Assembly (NCBI GenBank): GCA_037178625.1
Contig: CM074138.1
Coordinates: 1,922,001 to 1,986,000, forward strand
Direction: 5' to 3'
From: Skeletonema tropicum
Lineage: Eukaryota; Bacillariophyta; Thalassiosirophyceae; Thalassiosirales; Thalassiosiraceae
DNA: 64,000 nucleotides
Position 1 is the first letter of the stretch; each line of letters opens with the position of its first letter. The notes below the pieces were generated by a model. That model saw nothing but the letters and a program-made list of their open reading frames with translations, searched no databases and was not told the DNA's origin. Shown piece by piece: positions 24,501 to 35,647 of the stretch. Both the position numbers and the translations under genes were made by a program.

Positions 24501-27500
24501 CGCGCGAGCCAGTTAGGTCCGAAAAGAAGGCTTCCTCCAGAGAGGTTGTGATGACACGCAACGAAGAACCAGGTCCACCAGGGGTTGTGGTTAAGGAAGT
24601 TTCAGCAGTTTCAGGTTTATCGTCACGAATAACGATCTGCAAAAATGACTCTGAAACCTTTCTGTCCCCTGACATAGTCTCGAGAAAAAGAGCGTTTACT
24701 TGATCGATCTTCGTTCCAGACGGTGAAGAGAAGACGCAAAGGCGAACATCTGCGGTGCAATGGCAAGATAGGAATGACGATCAGTTGGACTAACAAGACA
24801 AAGACGATTCTAATCAATTGGAAATACGCACCTCGTGATGCTAGAGTTTGGATCAATCCATCGACGCAGTTGTTATTGTTGTCACACTGACAAGCGCAAG
24901 CATGAAGCTGTGCCGGTGACGATGAGCAGTAAGCCGATGACTCAACAGATTCTACCTTGTAAATGACAGAAAGGCCTAATGCAGCATTCCTGTCACCTTC
25001 AACTACGCTAAATTTCCCCAAGACCTCGAACTGTGAGCCCATAGAAGATTCGAACGACTCATCGGGGGCCTCACCAGTTATTAGTCCTCCATCCATGTCC
25101 GAATCAAGCAATGTCGTCAATGGTATCGACACCGCTGAATTTGATGCCAAAATAGTACCAACCACTTGAGCATTTGAGGGCAATACCTTGAAACAAATAC
25201 GAATATTTCTTTCATATTGAGTCAGAGTGACACTTTCTACTCCCAAACAATTCCTACCATTATCGCATTGGCAGTATTCTAGCCTAATAGTCTGCTCCTC
25301 TGTTGGCTCATATGTCGGGCGATGAGAAAACGATGGAGACGCAGAAGGCATGATGTTATTGGGTTCAGTGTAGAGTGGTAGACGTAGATATGATGTAACA
25401 TCGTTTGAGAAGCTAGCTGTGTCTAACACAGCGAAACTATTGAACTCCACGAAGTTCTGAGACATATCAAAAGCAGCGTCTAAGAATGTTTCAATAACCA
25501 TCAATGTCTCATTCTTGAAGGGAATGGTTGTTCCTGTGCCCTCAGCAACGTCTCCTCTCACAATCAAGTTTTTGTTGCTGTTCTGAACCATCAAAACGTT
25601 CACACTTCCACTTTTGAATGCAGAAGTTTGTGGTCTGGCCCAAAGGCAGAGTTTTACACGCTCATTTGGAAGCAATGGCGATGGATCAGCAATGCACTCA
25701 TAATTCAAATCATCACATGGCTGTGCTGATTTAGACGGAATAAAACTGGGTTGAGAACTCGGCTCACTTGACTTTGAGGGCATTCCACTCGGCATTGAAG
25801 ATGGCCCAACAGATGCCGAGGGATTCAACGACGGCCCCACTGATTTAGACGGAATGAAACTGGGTTGAGAACTCGGCTCACTTGACTTTGAGGGCATTCC
25901 ACTCGGCATTGAAGATGGCCCAACAGATGCTGATGGATTCAACGATGGCTCCATTGATGGCTGTACTGATTTAGACGGAATGAAACTGGGTTGAGAACTT
26001 GGCTCACTTGACTTTGTTGGCATTCCACTCGGCATTGAAGATGGCCCAACAGATGCCGAGGGAATCAACGATGGCTCCACTGATGGCTGTAACGATTTCG
26101 ACGAAATGAAACTGGGTTGACAACTCGGCTCACAAAGGCAAGAAACCAGCGACGTTGGCTCATTTGCTGCAACAGCATTGCGTAGTGTTCCGAAGGGAAC
26201 TTCCTGAAACTGAGAATCAGGCAACTGTACTTCGACAGTCCCATACACAGTGATCGATGATGGATTGAGGACCTGAGGCGGAAAGAGAATAATTGTAGCA
26301 ACCAACATTGTCACACCAGAATTGTTGTCACCCTTCACCTCTTCTATTGTTGCAAGCGGACTCGCCACACCATCACTGACCACGTCGAAAGGAAATCCGC
26401 AAGGACCTTCTTTATCCAGTCTCAGCTGCGTGATCCTGACAATGTCTACTGTTTCATCATTGCCCTGTTGAGGAATGATGCATATCCGCATTGAGGCAGC
26501 AGCGCTCTCATCAGGTAAGTCAAAATTCAAATCAATGCAAGAGTGCGTATCATCACATGTGCATGCAAAAACAATTGAATTCCCTTCATGTATCGACACT
26601 GATAAGCTGCCAGGTATAGAAGATTCACAAGGAGGGTTATCCATCAATAGAGCAGTCAGGTGGAAATATTCTTTGCGTTCCCTCCTGGGCATGACATCGG
26701 AGTCAAGCGGATCCGTAACATCTCCGTCTGTCTGAACTAGCACTTCACCAGCGAAATCGACTGTTCCTTTGGATTCAAACCAGAAGTCAAGCAATTGCTC
26801 CAAACGAAGCGTCATGAACGTAGAGTCATCGTAGCTCCAAACTGTCATCCATGGGCTCATGTATGTAGCTATTAAATTTCCTGTCCGTGTGTAATCTGAA
26901 GTGATCGGTTCAAAAATCGTTCCTGTTGCCGAGTGTGTAACATTCATGTACGGGATATGTTGCAAACGACGAGCTTGATCCCCCCCTCCCTCCTCCGGAT
27001 AGTAAACGCAAATCAGGAATGCTTTGCCTTTCATTACAACATTTTCTGACATGCACTGGCGTCTAAGATTGCACATGCATGCTTGTAGATCCGCAGTTGA
27101 CCTAGTTTTTGGATGAATCGGGAGAGAATTCTGTTCCGATGATACAATATCAGTATTGAGAGGATTCGAGGGTTCGGTCCACTGCATTGAACTGTCACCG
27201 GCACGAAGATCTGGCAGAATTATTAATTCTTCGCCCTCTGCAATTTCGCCCTCTGCAATTTGTAAATACTTATTCGTTATTTCAGGCGGGGGATCTGCAG
27301 AATTTGTTGTGGACCGAGTTATCTCTTCTCTGACACTTCTTTGATGTCGTGTGAGGAAGAGTATCGGAGCGACTTTGCCCAATTAATTATTCCACCGGTC
27401 GTTTGAAGAGGTGAATACGAGGAGCAAAAGTTAGATTGACTTTGGCATGGATTTGTTGTGACATGAAACATAAAATCATGAGAGTACTAAACCTCACCTA

Positions 27501-27930
27501 ATAATATCAACATGGCAATAATCAAAAATATGCCCCGAACGCCTCTCATGATATTATTTGTCTGGGCAGATTCATCTCTACTCGCAATGGTATCTTCATC
27601 TCCTTTCTTTTCTCGGCGCTCAGGTATTTTAATACCATTGTGTCGACGCCCTCTGTCATTATCTCGACAGCTTTCACCGTGATGACGGTCTTCATTCTGA
27701 GCCAAAATTCTATCCTGATCCTGCCGCCCATCGGCATTATTTAATAATTGATGCGGTTGATGATAATCAACATGCTGCGAGGAGGCCGCAGTTTTAGGGG
27801 CAGTAAACTCCCCACTGCTTTCAAATTCGACAAAGTCTATCGGTGGTGGCATTTGTTGTGTATCGCCGTCGCCACCTGTTGCGCAATGATTTTGCTGTTC
27901 ACCTTGTTGATAATTTTGATGTTCTTGCAT
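18541..27930 (-). CDS. Giant membrane-anchored PS/PT-repeat surface protein, N-terminal part (truncated by element A)
   Basis: Exons 27498-27930, 24832-27372 and 18544-24749; the introns at 27373-27497 and 24750-24831 have GT-AG borders and matching phases. A hydrophilic N-terminus of about 140 residues is followed by one membrane span (GIFLIIAMLILL plus VAPILFL, created by the first splice), so it is probably a type II protein. Next come about five divergent Cys domains with patterns such as CxCD...C...RxC (for example CQCDNGRNC and CQCDNNNNC), spaced by PSxxPS repeats. Long PTxxPT and PSxxPS arrays follow, and a globular domain near 19080-19620 (FDSALGAPRCS...). Such proteins in diatoms are thought to act at the cell surface or in adhesion; that is inferred. 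The first three bases of element A (TAA) supply an in-frame stop after 3060 codons. Full length without the element is 4090. Confidence 0.85.
20545..22870. repeat. 126-bp tandem repeat array, about 18 units
   Basis: A near-identical 126-base unit (42 codons: SGAPSSTPSSNP..., ...SSEPSLGPSA) repeats about 18 times within the PS-repeat gene. The unit length is a multiple of three, so the coding frame is kept and the other strand also stays open. Units differ mainly at one codon (Ala or Val in SSSGAPSS/SSSGVPSS), and these variants are interleaved. This indicates recent amplification and homogenisation. Confidence 0.95.
23630..24200. repeat. 60-bp tandem repeat array
   Basis: About nine copies of a 60-base unit encoding PTNQPTxSPTSNPTMPPSxx inside the PS-repeat gene. 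They are less uniform than the 126-bp array, so this array is older or under less homogenisation. Confidence 0.85.
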
Positions 27931-28873
27931 TATGACTGAGATTTCGATTTGTATTCCAGGATAGATGACACAATGGGTGGCAGAGTGGCAAGTGGCAAGA
28001 AGGTCATCTCAGCAAGTGGTATGCACAGCATTATTATTTTGTGCGTGCGGGTGTTGGTGTTTGATGGCCAAGAGGCCTATATCGTACAAACTCCTCCGTC
28101 AGAAAAATGATCTCATAGAGAAGAATATTCTTGAGGATACGGCACTCAACCCTGGTAAATCATCCTGGTACCGTTTCAAACTTCTGTTTTTTTTTTAGGA
28201 ATCAGTACTTAATTGTACACACCCACTTGATTTCTTATGTGATGACATATTTTGAAACATTTTAAATGTGTTCAAAATTTACCTATGTGTATTGGTGAAC
28301 GGTTATGTATGTCTTTCCAAAGTAAGTGGTTCCCTTCGATGAATCATGTTTGAAGATTATTAACCCCTATCATTATCATATCCAATAGTCATTATGTAAT
28401 ATCAAAATAATATTACCTTAAATTGGCTTGTGACTCTCTTTGAGTCTAATTATCCACCCGGGGAGTCCACTGATTGATTTAAAAATCTTTGAACGCTGAA
28501 CGCGAAAAGATATAGAATCAGAAAAAGAACAGAACAACGAACGCCAGCGGTGCAATCAGAAGCGCAACCCAATAGCCGACATCACAAACATCTGCTTGCG
28601 TTAAAGGAAGAAGACCATACTGGTAAAAAAGAGGAGCATTATTATTGATTGGTATTCACTCTAGAAAAGCAGAACACGAAGAATTTCCATTGACCACAGA
28701 TTCATCATCGACCTTCCCTTCTCTTGATTATCCACAAAAAAGATATTCTATTCTCCGCAAAAATAAGTCAATGGTTCTATCATCTCTATCCCGCTGCTTC
28801 TTCAGCAGCACCGCCCGGTCCACCACCATCAAAAATGGAATAACAACAACAGCAACTCTTCGATCCATCTCAT
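27931..28873. other. Upstream region of the giant gene; no gene seen
   Basis: AT-rich spacer between the first exon of the giant gene and its truncated duplicate. It should contain the promoter of the minus-strand gene, but I can name no specific element. Confidence 0.5.
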
Positions 28874-29150
28874 ACGGTCTTCATTCTGAGCCAAAATTCT
28901 ATCCTGATCTTCCCGCCCATCGGCATTATTTAATAATTGATGCGGTTGACGATAATCAACATGCTGCGAGGAGGCCGCAGTTTTAGGGGCAGTAAACTCC
29001 CCACTGCTTTCAAATTCGATAATGTCAATCGGTGGTGGCATTTGTTGTGTATCACCGTCACCACCTGTTGCGCAATGATTTTGCTGTTCACCTTGCCTAT
29101 AATTTTGATGTTCTTGCATTCTGACTGAGATTTCGATTTGTATTCCAGGA
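28874..29150 (-). pseudogene. Truncated duplicate of the giant gene's first exon and 5' leader
   Basis: About 277 bases match 27685-27961 with only scattered substitutions. They cover the 5' leader and the first 80 or so codons (MQEHQNYRQGEQQNH...). After the ILAQNED string the match ends abruptly, and the continuing frame (MRWIEELLLLLFHF) is unrelated. The membrane span and everything downstream are missing. It is a dead 5' fragment, unless it has acquired another exon that I cannot see. Confidence 0.85.
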
Positions 29151-30109
29151 TGGATACAACATAAGTACTACAACTGTTGCATGCATTGATCTTCATGTCC
29201 TTTTTCAAATTTGTAGTGTTCTCATCTCAACGGTCAACGGTGATCAAATAAAGGCTACACACATACAAAAAAGGCTACACAAACAGGGTGCCGCCGGCCC
29301 GTTTTGCTGACTCTTTTTACATATTCTTTCATTTTGATTTTGGTACGATCGAGCGAGTGAAAAATCAGAGATCAAGAGAACTCCCCAAGAAGAATGCATT
29401 TTCGATTTTTTCATGCAAGAAAGGAAAGCCGCTACAGCGTCGTGGCTGCGATTGCTTAGTGCATAGATAGCAGGTTAGGCTCCTCGTCATTCGAATTCCG
29501 CGCCTGCATAAGTAAGTTGTACATGTAGTACATGATGAGATTTGAGAATTGGTTTGATTGTGTGTGTGTGAAAGCGAACCGTGCTGCTTGTTGCAAGAGA
29601 TTGATGGTTCTTTTGGAGTACGGACAACTGCCCAACCGGCACTCGCTTTCGCAAAATACAAAGTCAGAGATAGAGAGGATACCCTCGACCGGGACTAAAA
29701 TTTTAGCCCCTACCCCAAGTGGCCAAATCCGACCACTCCAAGCATTGCCTCGTTGACAAGATAAAATCGCCCAAGGAATGGTGATGGTTTGGTCATCGCT
29801 GCTGCCATCCGTTGTGTATGCGGGATAAACATAGACCATTGTGATCATCTTTGCGGTCAACATCACTCACAAGCATCATCTCGGCCCAACTTGGCCCAAC
29901 ACCAACAGCAACAGCTCCGACACCCTAACAGAGTATTTAGGTAATTTTTCAGCAAGGAGTAGCTGATGGCAGGCAGTGCTTGGGAGGTAGTCACAACAAG
30001 ATGAAAACTAGCATGAAATTTCTTCAAGAATTGATATAGAATCAATTCATTCGCAGCAGAATGTCGCTACTTATGTGGCTGAGAGGGAGTACCAGACGTA
30101 ATCGTAATT
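29151..30109. other. Intergenic; no supported gene
   Basis: Short open frames occur on both strands, but none has recognisable motifs or convincing composition. Confidence 0.4.
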
Positions 30110-30945
30110 TAAAATTTCTGTTACACTACTTATTTACAGTTTCAGTTGAGTAGAGCGAGTGCGACAAATTTATGATTGGACGCTGAACGAAGTCGTCGCC
30201 TCCATTGCATTCAATATCCTCAAGGATAGCCACCGCCACCTGCGTCTGGTGCTGGCGGATAAACAACCTAACAATCTTCTCCACTGGATACTCATCCAAA
30301 GCCTGCTTGAGTAGCTCCCATAACCTCTCAGTTGTCAGTAGAGGCCGCGGTTTTGAGGCCCTGCATAGCGGGACTATCTTTGCAAGGGCGGGAAAGAGGC
30401 CACATCAACCGAGACCGAGATCACACGCGCATTGGTGAGAACGCTGTTCATCCGCAACCATCCTCCTCTAGTCGATTGTGTTTCTTTCTTTGGTATAACA
30501 GGTTTCAGTCTCTCTCAGTGTGCATTGTTGCGTTGCCCCACGAATCTTCGGTGAAGTGTCCAATCTAGAGATCTGTTGATCGAGTTTGGCATCTGCGCTG
30601 TACGCTCCTCCTCCACCAGCCGCCTGAACAAGGCGTTCCTACCACCGTTCACACGTTCATTGTTTCCCTCTCCATTCCAACATTCTTAAAATAGGATGAT
30701 ATATCCCCCGATGCCTTTTCAAATGACTCATCTGATGGCCGTCGAGGGAATGCGCGCTGATATGTTTGGATGAACTCTCCACCGATTGATAGATCGATAT
30801 CAAACATTCCATCTCGTCGTGAACGCACCTGAAATATCCCATCCCTCCTTCATTACCAGCAACACCATACCGCCTCTGTCCATCAGTTGTCAGAAGGGCA
30901 TCAACGGACACTGTTAATGGCAGCAACAGCGACGACCTCATAATT
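30110..30945 (-). pseudogene. Decayed protein-coding gene, family unknown
   Basis: Protein-like sequence runs along the minus strand but changes frame at least three times. The pieces, in order, are DGQRRYGVAGNEGGMG (near 30860), DGMFDIDLSIGGEFIQTY (near 30800), then FRRLVEEERTAQMPNS (near 30600), and finally ERLWELLKQALDEYPVEKI (near 30310) and VAILEDIECNGGDD (near 30220). Each piece has coherent amino-acid composition; the breaks are frameshifts or unmarked introns. An ATG at 30941 opens the first piece. I do not recognise the family. Confidence 0.45.
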
Positions 30946-31015
30946 GTTTGACAAAATTGACAGAATCAGATGATAATAGAGCGGGAACGGGGAAAGCAAA
31001 CGACACAGACTCTCT

Positions 31016-31265
31016 CTGGAAGAGCTCGTCCGATTTGGCGGTGTGGGGTTTTGTAGGCGAGCGGACAAATCTTGGATTGTTTGAAATGTAGCTCCCTTTA
31101 TTGTATTATGAGAATGTTCTTATTGGGGGAGAGTAGTAGGGAGAACGGGTCAGTGCAGTTCTGTTTGTGGGTGCATAACAATCACTTTGTTACATCAAAT
31201 TAGAGATCTGATTCAATTCAAGCATCAAATCTCTTGGAAAAAAGAACATTGTACCCTGATGAGTC
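31016..31265 (+). pseudogene. Duplicated 3' end of the helicase-AAA gene
   Basis: About 250 bases align with 10617-10860: the last 40 codons, the stop region and the 3' UTR. Both have the GCTCGTCCGATTTGGCGG start and the CTTGGAAAAAAGAACATTGT end. A one-base insertion in the GGGGTCTGTGGGCG region, stop-creating changes and loss of Cys codons destroy the zinc-ribbon-like tail. The block overlaps the 3' end of the convergent hydrolase gene, whose last 21 codons lie antisense within it. Confidence 0.85.
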
Positions 31266-32428
31266 CCTTCTGACACGTAAGATAAAGTGGCATTGCTCAA
31301 CATTGATTCCAAGTATTCGGCGCCTGCCACATTCACCATTCTATCATTCTCTCCATGCCACAGTAGCACCCTCTTTTGCGTAGGCACAGATGATTTATAT
31401 TCCATTCCAAGTTCTTGCTGTGTGCTTAGGCACACAGCTATATCCTTTGCATTACCATCGTTTGTGTACGGGACGCGTCTGTTGTTAGACTCATCAACAT
31501 CATCATCAACAACGTTTACAAAGACACTCCCATCTCCGTCTCCATCCCCATACTTCCAACTCATCATCTTGACAAATTCCTCACCACCATCCTCAGGATA
31601 TTGTTCATCAAATGCTACCCTTTCATCATTGGATAATTCCTGCTTGAATCCGTCAACAATCCAGTGCTGTGGAAGACTGGTGAATAAGCCAGAGACACTG
31701 CCGACCATACCTCCTGCCAACGAAGAAACCATTGACTTACTTCCAAAGTATCCACGCATTGCCCATGAATGTATTCTCGAATTCATACTTGACGGAGTAG
31801 AATAATCAATAGTGTCATCCACACTGCCCCCATCGTTATTGTTACGGTTGCCATCATGCCGCAGGATCCAGCTAGATATTCCCAATATATAACCTGTCGT
31901 TCGCTCTGGGTGAAACTTGGCAAAGCAATATCCAAAGGATGACCCAGCACACTTATACAAGAGCGACACTTTTGGTACCTGATAATAATCGATGATAGTA
32001 ATTATATCATCACATGCTGTACGAATATATTCCTGCTCTGGCGAAATAGTGGTTGTGCCGGTGGTAGTGGAAGAAGAGGAAGAAGTTCCACCCTTCCCAG
32101 GACGATTGAGACAAATGAAAAATACATCTCGATCACAAACAAATTCAGGAGTGTATCGAGATATAACTGCTTCGAGCAATCGACGATTTGAACCTGCAGG
32201 ATAGAAGAAGATCCAGCATGCTGCAGATGGACCGATTATTGTTGTGTATTTTGATTCATCATATTTGACGACGTTGTTGTTTTGAGATTCATTGTTCGAC
32301 GACGGCAGAGGTGAAGATGATTTTTGCCCACCTCCTCGTCCTCTCAAATGAGCGAACGAATAATGGATATCACGCCCAGTTTTAGGGCAGCGGTAGGCTT
32401 TGAGGGAGATTGAATGTTGCTTCATCAT
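31190..32428 (-). CDS. Alpha/beta-hydrolase fold protein
   Basis: 412 residues, apparently intronless. The order of motifs fits the alpha/beta-hydrolase superfamily. There is a beta-strand and oxyanion region (WIFFYPAGSNRR, about 72-83) and a nucleophile elbow GSSFG with Ser164. An aspartate lies at about 362 in LLWHGENDRMV and a histidine at about 390 in EGTHQGT, giving a Ser-Asp-His triad. Low-complexity inserts (Ser/Thr near 115-129, Asn/Asp near 193-206, Gly-Asp near 294-300) are typical of diatom proteins. Substrate is unknown; esterase, lipase or peptidase activity are all possible. The gene is convergent with a dead copy of the helicase 3' end, with which its last codons overlap. I see no clear signal peptide. 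Confidence 0.8.
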   Translation of the reverse strand: MMKQHSISLKAYRCPKTGRDIHYSFAHLRGRGGGQKSSSPLPSSNNESQNNNVVKYDESKYTTIIGPSAACWIFFYPAGSNRRLLEAVISRYTPEFVCDRDVFFICLNRPGKGGTSSSSSTTTGTTTISPEQEYIRTACDDIITIIDYYQVPKVSLLYKCAGSSFGYCFAKFHPERTTGYILGISSWILRHDGNRNNNDGGSVDDTIDYSTPSSMNSRIHSWAMRGYFGSKSMVSSLAGGMVGSVSGLFTSLPQHWIVDGFKQELSNDERVAFDEQYPEDGGEEFVKMMSWKYGDGDGDGSVFVNVVDDDVDESNNRRVPYTNDGNAKDIAVCLSTQQELGMEYKSSVPTQKRVLLWHGENDRMVNVAGAEYLESMLSNATLSYVSEGTHQGTMFFFPRDLMLELNQISNLM

Positions 32429-32530
32429 CTTAATCTTCGTCTATGTAATTGGTAATTGCTCACTACTAATAAGTACTATCACTAATATTTCTTATCATGA
32501 CAAACATACTTCACGTTCCCCCCATTTTTT

Positions 32531-32556
32531 GAAAACGGCAGTTTACTGCCGTTTTC
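32531..32556. repeat. Palindromic hairpin related to the MITE family
   Basis: GAAAACGGCAG, loop TTTA, CTGCCGTTTTC: a perfect 11-bp stem just upstream of the hydrolase gene. It is preceded by CCATTTTTT as in the full MITEs at 39461 and 58691. A GTCTAAAACTAGTCTGTACC block just downstream (about 32563-32582) is found inverted near 38535-38554. Confidence 0.75.
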
Positions 32557-33005
32557 TGTACCAGTCTAAAACTAGTCTGTACCTTTAAGAACGAGTCTGT
32601 CCCTTAAGATGTGCTGAATTTTCTATCTGTCCGTTTCGGACGCCTTCTTGTCCGATTCCAGTGAAACCAAGCCAGTGGGAGTCGGCGAGGACATTGTAGA
32701 GAAGGTTGCTATGCTCGGAATCGGCCGCCGCGGCGGTATAGGGGCAGATCGAATGCTGCACTGTCGACAATGCTGAATTGCTGTGTTTTGAGGTGCGATT
32801 TCATTTTCAGCAAATCTTTTTGCTCGTACATACGTCGAGATACGCCAGTCGTACCGTATAATAAATGACAGATCGCACACGCTGCATTAACATTGATGAT
32901 GATATCAATGTTAATCGCATTCATAAATGACAGCGCCTAAATATTACCATAGTGATAGCATCTAGACAACTCAGCGGCTCTACCTTTGCGGCGAATTATT
33001 TGACA

Positions 33006-33443
33006 ATGCCGACAAAAGTTCCACGCAATCGCGATTCTCTCCCGCACGCCGAGGGGCAACGGCCGTTAGGTGCTGGTGGATGCAAGCGCCGCCATGAAGA
33101 TAGCAATAGTAATGATGACAATCGGCGGCCAAAATCTAGGCGACAGAAGAAGAATCAACATGCATCTGCATCTGCACCTCCACCTCCGTCCCAAAAATTG
33201 TGGAAGAAAGGAGACGCCTCCATCCCGACAACGAAGCAACCTCTAAAGGATATGAAGGATGCCATGACCGACCGGGTTCCGATGTTTGAGTTGAAAGAGC
33301 TGATGGTGGCACGGAAGCACTTCTCTTCTTTGGAGGAAGCAGAAGAGTTCGTGACGCAATATCATGACGATTTGGAAGCTGAATCAGAAGCCGGATCATC
33401 TGACGAAGAAGAAGACGAAGAGATTGATATTGTAGGAGTTTGA
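33006..33443 (+). CDS. Small highly charged protein, unknown function
   Basis: About 145 residues from the ATG at 33006; an in-frame ATG at 32952 would add 18. The N-terminal half is very basic with nuclear-localisation-like clusters (KRRHED..., RRPKSRRQKKN). A helical segment follows (FELKELMVARKHFSSLEEAEEF), and the C-terminus is acidic (GSSDEEEDEEIDIVGV). The composition suggests a nuclear or nucleic-acid-associated protein. No domain is recognised, and it could be a fragment. Confidence 0.5.
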   Translation: MPTKVPRNRDSLPHAEGQRPLGAGGCKRRHEDSNSNDDNRRPKSRRQKKNQHASASAPPPPSQKLWKKGDASIPTTKQPLKDMKDAMTDRVPMFELKELMVARKHFSSLEEAEEFVTQYHDDLEAESEAGSSDEEEDEEIDIVGV

Positions 33444-34237
33444 ATTGTCTAATTAGTTGGCCTTCACATAGGCACATTACTAATTATAGACACAACCCAT
33501 CATAATCTTTCGTCTTCACTTGATCAACAAACTAACACTCCTCATAGTCGACTCCACCACCATCTCTACTTATCTCCCGTCCCACTTGTGTATAATATAA
33601 GTTGACATAAACCAGCATGATGAATAAACCAGCACAGCATCGTCGTTGTTGTTTTGTCTCAAAACAGTAGTCATCATCCACGATGGATCTTTCACTAATG
33701 AGAAGCAATAGAGTCTGTAGACTGCAGACACAAGGAAGATTTCTCCAATCTGGTAACACCCCCCCCAAGAAATCTCCAAATATTTTGTCTCCCTAGAGAG
33801 TTATCACACGGTGGATGAAACTCTCGATAATGTTGACGAATCTTTCATTGATTGATGCAGTGGCGTTACCTGATTCTTCAATGATAACTGCTGCTGCTAA
33901 TATTAGTTTTGATCCGCCCCTCCCGGGTGAAGTCATTATTTACGTCACATCAAATTATCTTCCAAATAACGGTTGACGAAACATCCCAACCGCACCCATT
34001 CTTTTCTATGACCATAATAACGCTTTGCAAGACGGGAGGGGAACCTTGCGACAAGTACTAGTGCCCCATATGCACTGTATTGTCATGAAGATGAAGTATC
34101 TATTTTTGACACACGGTCATTTCAGAGTGTACTGAGAGTCATTGGTGACTATACCAGGCCCAAAATTCAACTCAGAGCATGGCAAGGGAGTGGAGAGGAC
34201 GGGGCACAGTGATTTATTGGTGCGGACGCCTGCGTAT
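33444..34237. other. Intergenic; nothing recognised
   Basis: No gene or clear repeat is supported between the small charged gene and element B. Confidence 0.4.
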
Positions 34238-34389
34238 TAAACAGGGGCGCGCAGAATGGTGCGATAGTGGTGGCGTGCAGCGGTGTATGTGGCGGGTTCA
34301 GCGCGGGCCCTCGGGGCCTGTAAAGTATTGTGTCGTCATCTTGCTGTTGGCCATTTGCTGTGTGGCTTGTCAGTAGTCTTTATACAACG

Positions 34390-34516
34390 GAATTCGGCTA
34401 TAAAGTTGCTCTGCAATGACGTTGGCCTTAATTGGTATAATTGTGCTGTGCACAATTTTACCAATTAGTCTCTTTACAATAGAATACGGCTATAAAGTTG
34501 CTCTGCAATGACGTTG
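34390..34516. repeat. 35-bp direct repeats around a 37-base hairpin in element B
   Basis: GAATTCGGCTATAAAGTTGC... (34390-34424) recurs at 34482-34516 with one change. Between them 34430-34466 forms a 17-bp stem (AATTGGTATAATTGTGC, loop TGT) with one mismatch. The same structure is in copies A and C. It may be a replication or transposition signal, or a nested insertion. Confidence 0.8.
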
Positions 34517-35647
34517 TCAATCTTTATCAATGTGAAAAGAAATGTCTTGAATGCAATAAGCCACGAAGTCCTTATTACAAGCTAGGAGTTTTTCCAGATG
34601 ATGGTAGTAAGCAATATAACCGAACTTTTATGATTCATTAATTACGAGTTTCGGTGGAGCTTAGCCACCTTCATCAGCGGTTCTAATTGCGTGGAGACAG
34701 GCCACAAAAAATTTGAATCAAAAGGTCTCAAGAATGAGAAAAGGCGTGGTAGCTGTCATTGTTCTAACGGTCGTAAGTTTTGTTGGCGTTTCGTGGGCGT
34801 GGGCCAGCGTACAAGGCATATCTTTTCCATCGGGGAGATCCAAAGTAGCGAGCAAATTACTTCCGGAACTTCAACTTGAAGTGTTGGGATTTTCCCCCCT
34901 CCTATCCCCGCTGAAATGCCCATTTTCATTGTCATTTAGATGCTATATCTTATGATTTAGATCTAAAAATCGCTTGATTTGTGCTAAAAAGGACTTTTCC
35001 AGGCTAATTAAGTCAGATTGTCGATGAGCTTCTTCGTTCTTTCCGGTGTGCATCCCCGTCACCCTCTATTTTCTTAATTTTTTCTCTGAGTGACGTGGTA
35101 AACTTCGTTACTTAAGGAATTAGTACACTTGATTCCAATCGTCTTACGTCACAAAGTACCAGAAGTCAGGTGTTGGCAAAATCCAATGAACAAAAAAGTA
35201 TTTAAGTTCATGCAGCAAGTACTCAGGTCGACATTGGCTCAATTACATTATCTGCCGAGTCGTCTATTGATGCAAGTCTAAATAGACGCCGACGTTGGTT
35301 GCCGACGTGTTTGCATTTGAATAACTGCCGATCTTTGGCCACGTACTGATCAATACGTCAGTTCTTAACTCCACGTCGACGTCTTGTGTTGAGCTGAATC
35401 TTTTTGTCGACGTGTTGTCGATGTGTTGAACCACAAGATCTTGTGTTGCCGACGTAGCTTACGAAGGAACTCGTTTACTTCATGACGTGGTTGGTTATTG
35501 ATTGCATTGTTCTCTGCTGATTATTGCGCTGGTGCGTTGGCGGCGGTTATGTAGGCAGTTTGTACGTTGTCGAGCCGTTCAACAGCTCTCATAAATTATG
35601 CATTGCATCATTTACATCATCACATTTCTACATTGTCCGAATAAATA

